Positions 51,776 through 64,000 of a DNA stretch of 64,000 nucleotides are shown in pieces. This DNA comes from Chroicocephalus ridibundus. Taxonomy: Eukaryota > Chordata > Aves > Charadriiformes > Laridae. The position numbers were made by a program, and so were the translations under genes. The stretch spans positions 18,663,933 to 18,727,932 of the forward strand of contig NC_086292.1 in the NCBI RefSeq assembly GCF_963924245.1. The letters run 5' to 3'. The notes under the pieces are model-generated. The model saw nothing but the letters and a program-made list of their open reading frames with translations. It made no database searches and was not told the origin of the DNA. Each line of letters opens with the position of its first letter. Position 1 is the stretch's first letter.

Positions 51776-54700
51776 GTAACACGCTTTCCCTAAATCTCCC
51801 AAATGGGAACAGAATCTGGGCTTGGACCAGTCTGTATTATGAGCCGTTAAGGCCATTGCAAGGTAATAAAGATGGTGAAAGAGTCCTCAGAAAACTTAAA
51901 GCAACTCCCTGCAACTGACAGTCGTCACTGATATTTAACAACAAATTGTCAGCATATGTTGAGAGCTTCATACTACCTGCTTCCTTAATCCAGAATTAGC
52001 TCTTTCATTAAATTAATCAGAAACTCTTTGATTGTTCATAGCAAATTTTCCTTCATGTTTGGGAGAAACCGACAGAACTGTAAATACTGGCATACCAGTA
52101 TATTTAAGTTTTATCCCAAATGGGAAAATATGCGATGCAAACAGTCTTGTTCTTAAACCTTAGAACTGTCCTCGGACACAGTAACTTTAAGCACAGGGTT
52201 CTCTGTGCAGCATATTTCTCCTGCACCGAAGCAGGTAGTGAGTACCTATTAACGATGTCAGGGCCTTCAAGTAACGACAATAACATTTTCCCCTCAAGCA
52301 CCACAACAGGCAATAATATATGGAGGTGCAGAGGACGAAAATATCCAGGCCTGAAGCAAGCGGTTTTCAATGAACTGCTCAGACAGGTTCCCAGCAGTGC
52401 TTCTATGCTCCCATGGACCAGAAGCTGGGAAGCTTTTAGCTTCTTTCATTTGGGAACATTATATGACTTACACGAGCTTACATTATAAGACTAAAGGATT
52501 TCTACCAAGATTAGTACCTCCTGAAGCAGCTGAGATGAATGTATGCACAGTGTAAAGCCCTGCTACGATTTTAATAATTTTATTTTGAGAATGTGCTTGG
52601 ACAAGGAAGCTTGCTGATGCTTCCGTGATCCCCACTTCCTTATCCTCTGCAAAATAAAGCAGAGCTCCAAGGGATATAGGCTGTTCTGCTTCCAGTACGC
52701 ATTAACTGGAGTACAGAAGCTCCAGACATGGACTGTGCCATCTTGTTACAGCTACATCTTGCCCGATGCCAAATGCAGGCTACTGAAATACCAGTACAGG
52801 TGGCCCAATTCAGTCTGCCACATGGATATAACAAGGCAGAAAACAGGCTGTGAGGATCAGCAGACAGTTCATGGAATGCAGACGCAACTCAGAGTAAAGG
52901 AGGATGCAGTTATTTAGAACTGCGGTTTCACCTTAAGCTTTGTCCATTCTAACTTTAGGCACCTGCCAACACTGGACACCTTTTCTTCCTGGACATTCAT
53001 TTTTCTTGTGCTAAATCTCACTGCTTGTAATTGCGCAGGGCAGTTCAGGAGCTTGTTGATCTGGAGGAACGGTAACTCATCCAAAATTAACCAACCAAAG
53101 AGGTTTGCTTATTTCATGGTATTGCTTAATTCTAACAAAGATTAAAAAAAAAAAAAAGTACATCAATTCAATGCTGAACTCATCCTGCCAATGGATATAC
53201 TGGTAAAAGCACTTTTAGAAATCTTCAGTATATTAATAAATTTGCTGAAGAATTAAACATTGATAACTGCTTATATTTTTATTAGGAATCTTTCTATCCT
53301 CTCCTGCATTACAGGAAATGGTTTCACCTTCTTAATGCCTTTTCTGGAACACTGATAGAGAATGACTAAAAGTGAATCAGTTAAAAACTGAACTAAATTT
53401 TTTCTTCCCAATTTATCTAGTTATTAATTGCCTACTATTAAGGACATTACAGTTTAAAAGTCCTCCCTTATCCTAAAAATTATGGCAGTAAAATAGTTTG
53501 CAATCAATTTCACGAACAACTCAAATTTTTGCTTTCAGATGTGATAAAAACCAAGCTTGACTCATTGAAAAACTCTTCCAGCACAACTCCCACACACTGC
53601 TGGCAGACAGATAAATCCTAGAAAAAGCCAGGGCAGTAAGTGACCTCAATATGCTTTCAAAATCCAGGATAATAATGTTAATGAGTTAATGTTAACTGTA
53701 AAATACTGAGCAAAGTCTTGCATCTCTTACATCACCTTACTGGTAAAAAAAAAAAAAAGTGCAAAATTATCTTAGTGGATAACATCCTAATTACATAACC
53801 TAAAGTTGATCAAAGGTTGTGCTTTAATGGTTTTTTTAAAGGCTTGAAAAACTTGTTACAATAGTTATAGGAAGCAAATAGCTTTATAAGCAAGTGGAAA
53901 TAGTCCATAACGTCAAATAAATTGAGATATTTTACTTTATTGTATTTTTACTTCGATTTTATTTGCACTTATTTTAAAACATCATATAAGACAGACTTCA
54001 AGTTTTGAAGTAGAGAACTCTAGAGGAGAGAAAGTTCTTTTTAAGACAGTGTTTTTATAAATAATATAATTTTCTATGTTTTCCAGTTAAAAAAATAATA
54101 ATTAACATTTAAAAAGCACTGAAGATTCACGCAAACTCTGGAAATTGGGTCTCTTAACAGTTTGCAGAATCATTTTTTTGTCATAAATTAAGACTTCAGT
54201 TTTGGTTCCAGACTCGAAGAAATAATTAAATTTCACTTGGTTTTGCACTGCCAATATCATGGATAATGCAAAATTGTAACCCTGTCTATAGAAAGACAAA
54301 GCAGATCAACAACTGTAATTAAAAAAAAATAAAAAATCTGCAGAACCTAAACACAATTAAATAGATAAAGCTGTATATTGTTAAGGAGATACCTCTGCTG
54401 ATGAAATAAGTTTTGGCAATCAGAAGTCACAGCTAAGAGGACAAAAGCTTGCACTTAAGAGAGGAAAACATGCTAGCGCAATAATCCTGTTATTATATTA
54501 TACCTCTGGCATCAAAGAATATCCTCCATCTGGATGGGTGGATGGCTCAGATGGCCTTAAGTACTTGATAAATGCATTTTTCAATCTATAACTCCAAAGA
54601 CTATAATAATCACATGTCATTTGGATTTTCTGTAACTTAATAAAATCCATGAGAGTTCCTCAGAAATATGTTGGTTAAGCTACGGTACTTCTATATAAAT

Positions 54701-55311
54701 TTAGTTCAAAAAGGTCTCTTGCTGAAAAGCTAGCTTAAAGTATCTGAACTGTCCAAAGGCAGTGTCTGGAGAAATACTTCATTTCTTTATGAGTCTCTAT
54801 GGATGCTTCTATTTGCAGTAACAATAGCAGATCAAGAAAATTTCATTTACTTGCAATATGCATCATCACAGGTGGACCCAGTGTCTTAGAGACATGTAAA
54901 AACTTAGGTTCTTGCTAGTACAGCCAAAAGACAGAAAGAAAAAAAGAGAAAATGAAGCTGAAGAGCAGATGGCACTGCATAAGATTGCAGCAGAAAAACT
55001 AAATAAAATAGGAAAGACAATAAAATGAACATTTTAAAAACAAACCAGCATACTTCTTAAATAGGTATGCTTCCCTAATGGTACTGTAGCTATTTTGGTG
55101 GCTAGTTAAAGTTTCTGGCCTGTAAAAAGACATATAGATACATCTTCAAGATAAGTCAACTAGAAGTCAACTTCCACACCAGAAACAGAGAGCTCTCTGC
55201 TCCAGCCACATTTAATTAGCTTGCCTAATGAGGTCTTTTAACAGAACTGCTGAACCATTCACCTGCTGTACCTTTCAGGGAAAATATCAAGTACATAGTT
55301 TTCACTTTGTC

Positions 55312-55333
55312 AAAAAAAAAAAAAAAAAAAAAA
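55312..55333. repeat. A22 homopolymer
   Basis: Twenty-two consecutive A. No retrotransposon body is recognisable upstream, so it is not shown to be a polyA tail. Confidence 0.9.
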
Positions 55334-58300
55334 TTGTTCTTTTTATGTGAAATGGAAAGCCATCTGACATTTTGAAGCAAGTCTGGAACCTCATGAAAGT
55401 TACTTTGGGATCCGCTCCTGTCAACTAAGTTTACTCTTCTGGTATTATTTACTAACAGTTAAAAAAGATACAACAAATAAGCCCATATTTACTGAAATTA
55501 TAATTATATACACTCTGAGCAGACCACACAAATAAAGAGGGCTAGAATAGCCACTTGTGAATGAGTATGAAGTGTGATAGAAGAAATCGGACATATGAAT
55601 TCCCATGGCCAGAAACACATTTTAACAAAAGCTTAAATTAAAGACCTCTGAAGTAATTAAAAACAGCTAAAGATACAGTCAGTACGTAACTCCACCAGAA
55701 GCTGACTCTACAACAGAGTCCTGTATCAGACAATACATGGAATTTTCCCACTAACTGTAATACAGGGCTATAGCTGGGGTACATGGGCAGTATACATAAT
55801 TAGATAGACAAGGAGTGACATGAAGGAAACCAAAACACACTGAGAAGCTAAAAGCCAGAGATGAGACTGCTTATCTTACCTATCAGAGTGATAAACACCA
55901 GCCGAACTCAAAGGTCAGTCCTCAGCTAGTCAGGAGAGCTCAGTATGGCTGACCCTCAGGAAGCCAGCACAGGGAAACACCAGCTGAAACAGATTGAGGA
56001 CTCTCCTTCCCTCACATGTGGTTTATACTCAGCTGATTGCAACCAATTCAAACAATTCTGGGTCTTTAACAAATTTAATTTTTTGTTCCTGGCTCTAATT
56101 ACTTATGGCTCAAGAAATACTTTATATACTCTTATATTGATGTAATTTATGGTATATTGGATTTATTGTAATCAAGACTGAGTAGCAGCTAAAATTAAAA
56201 TGATTAATTCATTTATTAGTTTTCATAGAGTCCCTGTTTCTAAAAGCTTATGTGCATGTTTATATGACTATGCCTGCTGAGTTAATGGGAATAGCATGAA
56301 TATAGTGAAGTGAATCTATAGAACTTCATAGTACCATTATTCAAACTAGGATTTTGATTAGAGAGCTTGAATGAAGTGAATGTGATCATTTTCTATATGT
56401 GAAATACTGCTCAGTCAAGCATTAATATATGTGATTTTATTGACTAAGTCGAAATTAATTAATGCCAAAAAAAATTCTAGTCTTATATTCTTTTATTCAA
56501 ATTATTACACTTGTGTTGAATTTGGTGTGCAATTTCTTGATTTTCATTGTCAGTTTTGTATAAAACTCTTATATCATTAAAAATCGCAGGTATTTTTTAA
56601 TCCCTCAGTCACTTTGGTAATTTTAAAATTTAATCATCCTTTCCATCATTTAGGATACTTGATTGGCCCATGAATTTAATCAGAATGTTTATTAAGCGTA
56701 TCTATGGAAAACAAGGGTTCTCATTAAGGGGAACTGGTCAAGCTTTTACATTGACAGCTGATATCTACTCAGGTCACCAGAGGTTCTGGACCAACACTGA
56801 TTAAAGAAAGGTGATTCAAACTAACTTGTTGTTCTGATCTTAATTCAGTTGTTTATTGTTCACTTCTTTGGGTTTCTCTGTATTGCTGTCTGAATTGCAA
56901 CGCAGAAATATTTGAGTAATACAGAGGAATGACCCAGTTTTAAAGTTGAAAGTCGCTAACTAGGGCAGTACAGAACTCAGTACAACCTCAGCTAACTTTT
57001 TTTTGGCCACATTACTTCCGAAATTTAGCTTCAAAGTATCATATAGGGCCTGTTGTCCCATGGAACCTTTCTTTTCACAAAAGGACAAGTGGTCAATTGA
57101 ATACAACCGCATTATGCTCATTTTATTATGTTGGCTTCCAAACAGATCCTCAGTAGGTGAAAGATTCAATGCAGTATTGAAGTGCTCAACACCTCCAGCT
57201 TACCAAGTAGAAGTCTGTATTATATTATTCTTTGTACGCAACCATTTTTTGAGACTTGAAGGGCAGAAAGGTTAAAGAGCAGGAGGAAAGGTCAAGCCAG
57301 ATAAGTGAAAGTCCATATTTCACAGAATTACTGTTTTACTTATCACTTTCCTTGAGATTTGACAGGCATACTAGTGATTAGGTTATCACCTTCAAATAGA
57401 TTTATAGGCTCTCGGGAATTTTTATTCAACTTACCCTTGGGGATGTCTTGATATAATGTCTCTGTGTTGGCATTTGTGATTTTTAAAGGTCTCACAAAAT
57501 AATGAAGACAGACATAAGCAGCAAATATCTTTGGATTCACTAAATATTCTGGTGGCAAATATTTAACGCTATTTTAAATATGTCTGTTTGCATTGCACAT
57601 TGCTTTTGAATGCACACAGTTACTGTTCAAAGATAGTTTTTTCCACTTTGGCTAATTTTGGTATTTGGCTTTTGTCATCAGTGGTCTTGTTTGATGCAAC
57701 ATTAATTAACTTCAAGGGATTCTTTCATATTAATTGGACAGGTGAGCACTGAAGCAAACACAGTAGTGGATCTAAGCTTCTCAGATGCAGGAACAAGTGT
57801 GCGCACACTGCTAACAACAGAGCCAGCAAGAATTAAATAGGGAATTTTGAAAAAGCTTGTACACTTCATTAGAACCAAATGCAGCTGAAGCATTGCCTTG
57901 CAAATACACATCATAAATCCATGGATTTACTCAGCAGCTGATTTATCAAAATATTTTTCCGTCTGTTATTGACAGAGCTGTAATCGCCATGATAAATTCT
58001 TACAAAAAGTGGTCCTGCCAAGTTTGCCACATTCCCATCTCTAACAAGAAAACAAAGCACCAGATACCATTATATGCAAAATAAAAATCATAGCATTGCT
58101 GCTAGAAGCAGCAACCAGGAGGGACAGCAAGATCCACAGACAGCTGCCTGTTTAGCAATAAGATTCTCCTCTGGCTAATTTGTGGACTTCTATTTCATTA
58201 TTCTGGATTTCAACGTCTTTTGTCGGTAAAATCATCCAACAGCTCTATGAAAAGTCTGTCGGTCTCATTTCAAAAGCAAAGATTTCACTGCCATCTCAGT

Positions 58301-59645
58301 GACCAACCCCTCTGGTAAGAAGTCTCTCAGATTAAACCTAATTTTATTTTTTCAGTTTCACTGGGTCAATGTACAATGCCTATGTACAAAAATGAATGCA
58401 TCTTTTTTGTACTTTGTTGTTAACAACCATCAAATATTCATGTGGTTAGCACAGGCATCTCAATATTATGGCAACTGTTCAGAAGCAGGAAAAGAACATT
58501 TCCCCACAGGAAGAAGCATACTCAACTTACTGTTTCTTCAGCTTCAGAAAGTAGATACCTACTTGTTTGGGGGCAGGGGAGGGAGAGGAGGGAGAACTGT
58601 CACTGTTCCTTTCACCCGTTTGAGACAAAAACATTGACCGTCAGCTAGTTTCTGACAATTGGCTGTTATTAAACTCCAACTTGCTAGGGCCAGCTGTGCC
58701 TAATTTGAGTCACTGGTGCAAAAATAACCAGTCAGCAGGAACTGAGGCAATTATGGGTAATTCCGCTGTAGAGCAGTCCTGCATCAGTATCCCAGGATTA
58801 ACTTTAGGCTGGCACTCCAAGGTGATTGAATGAAGAACACAAGACTTCAGTAAAATCATCAGTAGCTGAAATCAGGTTTTATATAAGCTGATTTTGGAAG
58901 TCTGTAACATGTATTTTAATTTCTTTACAGGCAGATTGTCAAGTTTTTTTTAACGCCTGAAGGTGCACAGAGGTACATACTAATATTTTCAAGGGGCTAT
59001 TTGTTTTAGTGTTAAATATCCAGCTTGAATGTTAACTTACAATCATTTTGTAACCCAATCAAACTCCAAATACGTTTAGCAATTTCTATACCTTGGCCTT
59101 GTATCTGCTTTGCTAGATAGCAAAACAATACATTCAAGTTTCTTTTTTTAAAAAAAATAAACCTTATTTTAAGAAAATACTTCCTTCTTCCTAGGTGAAA
59201 AACATTTAAGGCTCTCTTTGTGAGTAGTGCTATGAAATGCATACAATAAACAAATTCAGAGAGTAAGAAGTATTCTTCTAAGCAGTCAGCCTTAAATTCT
59301 GTTTCTATGTAAAAAAAGAGTATGTAGAAATAAAATTTTAAGTTACCATGCCATTTTGACAAAAGAGCTCAGAAAAAGTGGTACAACTTCATACCACAAG
59401 ACGTAGTTTATTTTAAGCTTTTAATACGAAAACAGCAACCAGATGTGCTATATCACTTAAATAGCTCCATTATAAAAGTATTGTATGGAAAAAAATAATG
59501 AAAAGAACCCAGCAAGCAGTTTAAATTTCACAGAGTCCAGTCATTAATAGCAGTACTAGCGAGACGAATATAAAACATCTGTAACTTTGTTTTTAAAGAT
59601 GGCACCTTACACCCAGCCCTTCTGACTCTGTTGTGTTACTGTAAC

Positions 59646-59684
59646 AGAGAAAACTTTTCATAGAGAAAACTTTTCATAGAGAAA
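59646..59684. repeat. 16-bp tandem repeat, about 2.4 copies
   Basis: AGAGAAAACTTTTCAT occurs exactly at 59646-59661 and 59662-59677, followed by AGAGAAA. A recent slippage or duplication product. Confidence 0.9.
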
Positions 59685-60007
59685 GCTAATAGTATCTTAA
59701 TTGTATGTGGGAATTACTATTAATTCCAGTTTTTCAGCTTCTTAGTATAGATGTGACAGAAAAAAATATCAGGTATACTGACACCATTTCCTTCAGTCAG
59801 CTTCTGTTGAAACAAAGCATAGGCTCCCTACCTCTAACAAGGTATAATTTAGGACATCAAGCCGCTATTCAGGCTAATAAGTAGATCCATGTCCCTTCAA
59901 TTATTTATTCCTCTGGCAGACAATTCCATTAACCCCCTCCTGTGCAATAATTTGTTCTGCCACATGTTAGAAAAATTATTTTCCAGCTGCTCAGCGATAC
60001 TGCTACA

Positions 60008-60395
60008 GTAAATTGAAAGTATTTCCTGGTAGACAGCTGATACTCAGCAGAGAGGTGAACAGTGACATCTGATACATGGAGGGTAATGTAGTAGTAAATA
60101 GCATAAGACAAATGTTAAATTCCTCCAGCATGATGTTTGTGGACTGACAGCAAGATGACATGCAAAAATACTGATGAATTATTCACTCAGCTCAAGAAAT
60201 AAATTAAAGCTTTTCCTGCTATATAGGTGAGACCCAAGTACGAAGTGAACACTAACCCCTGTTACATAAAAGTTAACTTAGTAGTAAGTAGTACAACACA
60301 AACACAGTTAAGTTCACCCACCACGACATTTGTAGACTTACCGCAAAAAGGCACGTAAAATAGTAATGAATTATTCACTTAGCTTAGGTAAACAA
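60008..60395. repeat. Diverged tandem duplication, period about 190 bp
   Basis: Two adjacent segments of about 190 bp (about 60008-60198 and 60199-60395) align along their whole length. Paired landmarks: AAATTGAAAGTATTTCCTG with AAATTAAAGCTTTTCCTG; GAGGTGAACA (60052) with GAAGTGAACA (60242); GTAGTAAATAG with GTAGTAAGTAG; GATGTTTGTGGACT with GACATTTGTAGACT; GAATTATTCACTCAGCT with GAATTATTCACTTAGCT. The copies differ at many sites, so the duplication is old. A further, much weaker copy may precede them (59815-60007; TTAACCCCCTCCTG near 59929 and AAATTATTTTCCAGCT near 59973 are spaced correctly). Neither unit matches an element I know. Confidence 0.75.
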
Positions 60396-61487
60396 GAAAC
60401 CATTTCATTTTCTGCACCCAAGAGGACTGTCTGGTGAGTCGTTACGAACAAACATATTACGCCAGCAGCCTTTGCCTCTGTACTTTATTTTATAGGAGGC
60501 TGCACAGCTTAGAAAGCTACACACCTAGTGGAGGTTTTGCCAAATGTTTTACAGTTACACCAAATGGTATCTCCACTATAGGTACAAGTTTCTGAATGGC
60601 TACCCAGTAGCACAAAATTCTAGATTAAGAGCAGTGAGTAACAGCAGAAGGGCTCCCAGTATGCTGGAAATGAACAACTAGGAAGGCAAGACAACTAAGG
60701 CTTTGTACAGATGTCTTATTCTGGAGTTAGAATAGGATGAAGATTACTGGATGGTCAGGTACTTACCTAATGTATGACCAAGAAACAAAGAATTACGAAG
60801 CAGCCACAAAAAAATGAACAAAATCCCCCTACCATTCAGAAAGTCCTGTCCGACAGCACACGTACCAGATGTTTCTAGACAGAAGTGGTATCAGCAACTG
60901 GTAAAACAAGACCAATTGGCTGAATTTGTCTTTTCTCCCCTCTCTCTCTTCGTTTTCCTGGGGGACTCATTTGTTTCTGTTGTTTCCGCAGGTTCATTTT
61001 CCAGATATTATATCAAAAGATAGATATCTATCTCTTTGGTTTGAGTATATGCGCACATATATATGATCTAATCCTGTTCTATGGTTAGAGAATACGCAAT
61101 CATTTTTCATAAGCAATTTGACCAGAAAAGAAATTGTATAGTTTTAAAAAACATATACAGAAAGAGAAATCCAGCCACCAGGAGAAGCCGGTTTAATGTA
61201 AAGAAGAAAAGACACAGCATGCTAATGTATGTGACAGAAAACTGTCACCCTCATTTGTCAATAGAAATTTAAAATTCCAAGCTTAAATAGTTTACCAAAA
61301 ATTACACAATAAGTCACTGCTGAATTCTGAAAGTAATCCCAAACCTAATCCCCAGACCACAAGCAAGTCCTCAGGGAATTACTTACAGACATATTTTTCA
61401 CTGAAATTGTGCTTTCCCTTGTTTCCATTGTATTTAATGAAACCATGGCTCAACACCCTTTAAATTTTTTATATTATATTTCATAAG
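60396..61487. other. AT-rich non-coding stretch, no gene seen
   Basis: Only short open frames without recognisable domains are present. A short TATATATATG-like run is at about 61056-61066. Confidence 0.65.
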
Positions 61488-62092
61488 CAGCGGGGGGGAT
61501 GAGCACAGACTGAAGCCGTCCCCTCACTCTTTACAGGCCAGCCAGCCCCATGCAAAGCCCACCCGCCTTTTCCACCCTGAGGAGCCGGGTTGTGTGAGGG
61601 GTCTCCTCGCTGCTCCCTCCCACCAGAGGGCTGGGAACAGTCTCCATGTGGGAACTGAGAGGTTGTTTGAAATGGACAAAAGCGACGCATTAAATGCAAA
61701 ACGTTTACCTCATCTTAAAACGTGCCAGACACAGGGAGCAGCAGGACTGTGGCCGGCAGGTCAGCCATGCCCTCGCTGAGGGGCTGCAGGCCCAGCACCC
61801 CCAGCGGGCCTGGGGACAGGGCCCAGGGCCTCCCACAGCCCTGGAGGCCCAGAGGAGCCTGGTGGGACAATGGGAAGCCACGCTGGGACACCACACTGGG
61901 ACACTGGGAAGCCACTTCAGGGCTGGGGGTTGGGTCTGCGTCTGCTGAGGCACAAGGTTGCTGAGGCAGCAGCAGGGGCAGAGGCCCAGCGAGGGGGGCA
62001 GCTCCCCTCAGCTGGCCACCCGCTTCCAGGGCTGGCATCCAGCACAGGCTGCCACCCCGCACCCCGACCCGACCGCCACTGCAGTCCTTAAA
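61488..62092. other. Isolated GC-rich, CpG-poor block
   Basis: Composition changes sharply from AT-rich to strongly GC-rich for about 600 bp, with a brief AT-richer dip near 61665-61725, and then back. CpG dinucleotides are present but sparse for such base content, so this is not a classical CpG-island promoter. Internal partial repeats are visible: TGGGAAGCCAC at 61871 and 61905, and CTGGGACAC nearby. The stop-poor composition opens overlapping frames on both strands (for example the minus strand, 62194-61715, 159 codons), which argues against any single one being real. It could be a decayed GC-rich repeat, an old CpG island that lost CpGs, or an inserted segment. Confidence 0.6.
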
Positions 62093-64000
62093 TCCATGTT
62101 TGAGTGAAGAAATACATGTTTGGGGAAATTTTTCTGAGTCATTGCAAGGTGAGAAGAAAACCGGGAAGTATAATAACCAGAATTGTGGAGCCACTGCGAC
62201 CTAATGCACTATCAATTGATCCTCATGCTGAAATGATTCTTAATTAACTTGAGAAACTGTGTATCAAACAGTATTTTCAAGCTTTTTACATCACCTATTT
62301 ACTTGCTGCAGGTAGAGCCACAATTTTCTGGATCATTTTAAAGGAAATCTAGGCTGCTGTAAGGAAATTTTATACATCCCAGGCTGATTGTACTTACGCA
62401 ATAATGAAGCTGCAGCTGAAGAGGGCTCGATATAGTCACATCACTGAAATCAGAAGAAAAAATAATTTTATTCTAGACTTCAGGATGTTGCTACTCGATA
62501 GAAAAAGTAGAAGTGCTCTGACAGTATGAGAAGACATGAAATATCACTTATACGCTTATCAGACAGACTGAGAGGGAAGTCTGGAAGTCTGGACCAAGAA
62601 CACTGGGATGGAAAGCCTGTTCCTGGATATAGAGGGACTGAGACAGCTAAAAAAGAGTTTAGGGAAAAAACCTCTGGCTAATTGAAGAGAATGAACAAGA
62701 AGATAGGCAAATGTAGGGAGAAGTGGCGTGTATGAATCAGTCCATTAGAACAGGACACACAATTTAACTATTCTTTTTACAGGAGATGTCTGAAATCTAC
62801 CAGTAAACTGTTCCCTACTACCCGTAGCTGGTTGATATGGTGGTATTAAGCTGTTAGCAAGGTACTCTGCTGGGCTGCGCAGCAAAGTCTGAGCACTACA
62901 TTGAAAAGATCTAAAACTCATGCTGGAAGTGCTACACCAATATGGTGAGAAACCAATGAAAGAATTTCACTGAGCAAATAGAGCCGTATGAAAGTCTCAG
63001 GACTGCAAAAAATCTACTTCTAAAACATAAGAATAAACCTTCCCTGAAAATAATGATTTAGCTGTCTCATATTTAACGACTGATTAGTGAATGATACACA
63101 AACCCATTGTACATTTGTTTATTGTTTCAATTCCTGAAGAAACTGGAATGTAAATGTATCATTGTTACAAAAGAAAAAAGGACTTATAGTCAGAACAGCT
63201 GAATACTGATTTCAAATAGAAATTAGAATTGCCTTTGTTGCACAATTCACGTGTAATGCTAGGTAATCCCTTTATTTGGATTTTTCTATAGGTGCTCATT
63301 TGCCTCATGGGAAGTGTAGTGTCTTTGTTAATTCCCTATCACACAGCTTTAAAAATCGATCTTGCTTACAGATACGCTACTACAGCAGCTAATTAAGTCA
63401 ATGAAGCTATGGTATAAAAATATAAAATTCCATATAGTGATACATGAATATGCTGAAAATACCGGCATTTGCTTCCTCATTTTGGGCACCCTGTATGAGA
63501 GAGTATTTTAATCTTCTTTCTGTACCCTGATTCCCCAGTTACAGGGAGAATTTCTTTTTCATCTTTTTGCTTTGACAATAAATAAATTAATGTTCTCAAA
63601 GCACTTAGACTTTTCAAATTCTGTACAAAATCCAGATAGAAACTAATTTCATCTTAATAGCATGACTTTACTTGCATATCATAACTTAGGACAAGAAATG
63701 GAACAAAAATTAACATTATGTGAGCACTGTCCATCTTGTTTTAAAGGAGGTGGAGTCTTACGGAAATAACATGATGATTACTTTAACGACTTTCAAATTG
63801 TAGTTCATATTAGTAACAGGCTGATTAAGAGTGAACAGCCAGCACTAATTAAAGAAATCCTCAACTTTTTGTTGAGTTGGTATTTTTATGTAGTATTTTA
63901 TTTGCAGTACTATCTGTATGTCTCAACAATCAGCAATATTTAGAACAGTAGCTGGACTAGCAAAAGTAGCAAAATAATAAATCAAATAAAAAAAGATAAA
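62093..64000. other. AT-rich non-coding stretch, no gene seen
   Basis: No exon, RNA gene or recognisable repeat was found. Confidence 0.65.

Larger units (their letters stand above)
51776..60007. other. Non-coding stretch, no gene seen
   Basis: No exon was recognised. The 52.1-52.9 kb part is somewhat GC-richer and has several open frames of 60-122 codons in different frames, none with a known signature. A22 lies at 55312-55333 and shorter A-runs at about 53145 and 53745. A purine-rich GGGGCAGGGGAGGGAGAGGA patch is at about 58570-58590. A 16-bp tandem repeat lies at 59646-59684. Confidence 0.6.

Noticed and set aside
52104..52488. Overlapping frames of 88 and 122 codons on opposite strands
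   Set aside because: No recognisable motif on either strand, and both can be explained by slightly higher GC.
55312..55333. A22 as polyA tail of a retrocopy
   Set aside because: No upstream gene-like or LINE-like body and no visible flanking target-site duplication.
61715..62194. 159-codon minus-strand frame in the GC-rich block
   Set aside because: Several overlapping frames on both strands are open at once because GC-rich DNA has few stops. The product is low-complexity Pro/Leu/Ser sequence with no domain.
1..64000. Search for CRISPR arrays, tRNA/rRNA genes, prokaryotic operons and intact endogenous retroviruses
   Set aside because: No regularly spaced identical repeats, no cloverleaf or rRNA sequence, no run of adjacent long ORFs and no gag-pol-env order or paired LTRs were seen by eye. 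A diverged solo LTR could still be missed.

Overview
The window looks like bird nuclear DNA: AT-rich, non-coding, and containing several CR1 non-LTR retrotransposon fragments. The clearest is a CR1 3' half at about 36.48-37.27 kb, whose 3' end gives the usual 'AGAATCA...GGTTGGAAGGGACCT' signature on the reverse strand. The species and chromosome cannot be told from the sequence. There are no bacterial-style genes, operons, CRISPR arrays, rRNAs or tRNAs that I can see. No exon of a known host protein was recognised, so this is probably intergenic or deep-intronic sequence.

Layout. 1-4.86 kb: AT-rich unique sequence. 4.86-5.72 kb: decayed plus-strand CR1 ORF2 fragment with endonuclease-end and reverse-transcriptase homology. 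6.59-7.01 kb: decayed SGNH/esterase-like retroelement ORF with two compensating frame changes. 7.25-7.31 kb: short palindromic, MITE-like element. 12.80-13.41 kb: very old plus-strand CR1 3' half. 13.4-36.5 kb: mostly unique AT-rich DNA with microsatellites, A/C- or T/G-rich tracts and a small minus-strand CR1 tail at 21.27 kb. 36.48-37.27 kb: best-preserved CR1, minus strand. 40.9-42.1 kb: unusually open reading frames of unknown meaning. 45-47 kb: AT-rich stretch that could hold conserved non-coding elements. 51.59-51.78 kb: small minus-strand CR1 fragment. 60.0-60.4 kb: diverged tandem duplication with a period of about 190 bp. 61.49-62.09 kb: abrupt GC-rich, CpG-poor island in AT-rich surroundings.

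The recognisable sequences do not work together as a system. They are independent, dead insertions of different ages in a gene-poor background. The items most worth a second look are the 190-bp tandem duplication, the isolated GC-rich block, the compensating frameshifts in the esterase-like ORF, and the stop-poor 41-42 kb segment. I found no convincing new functional system.
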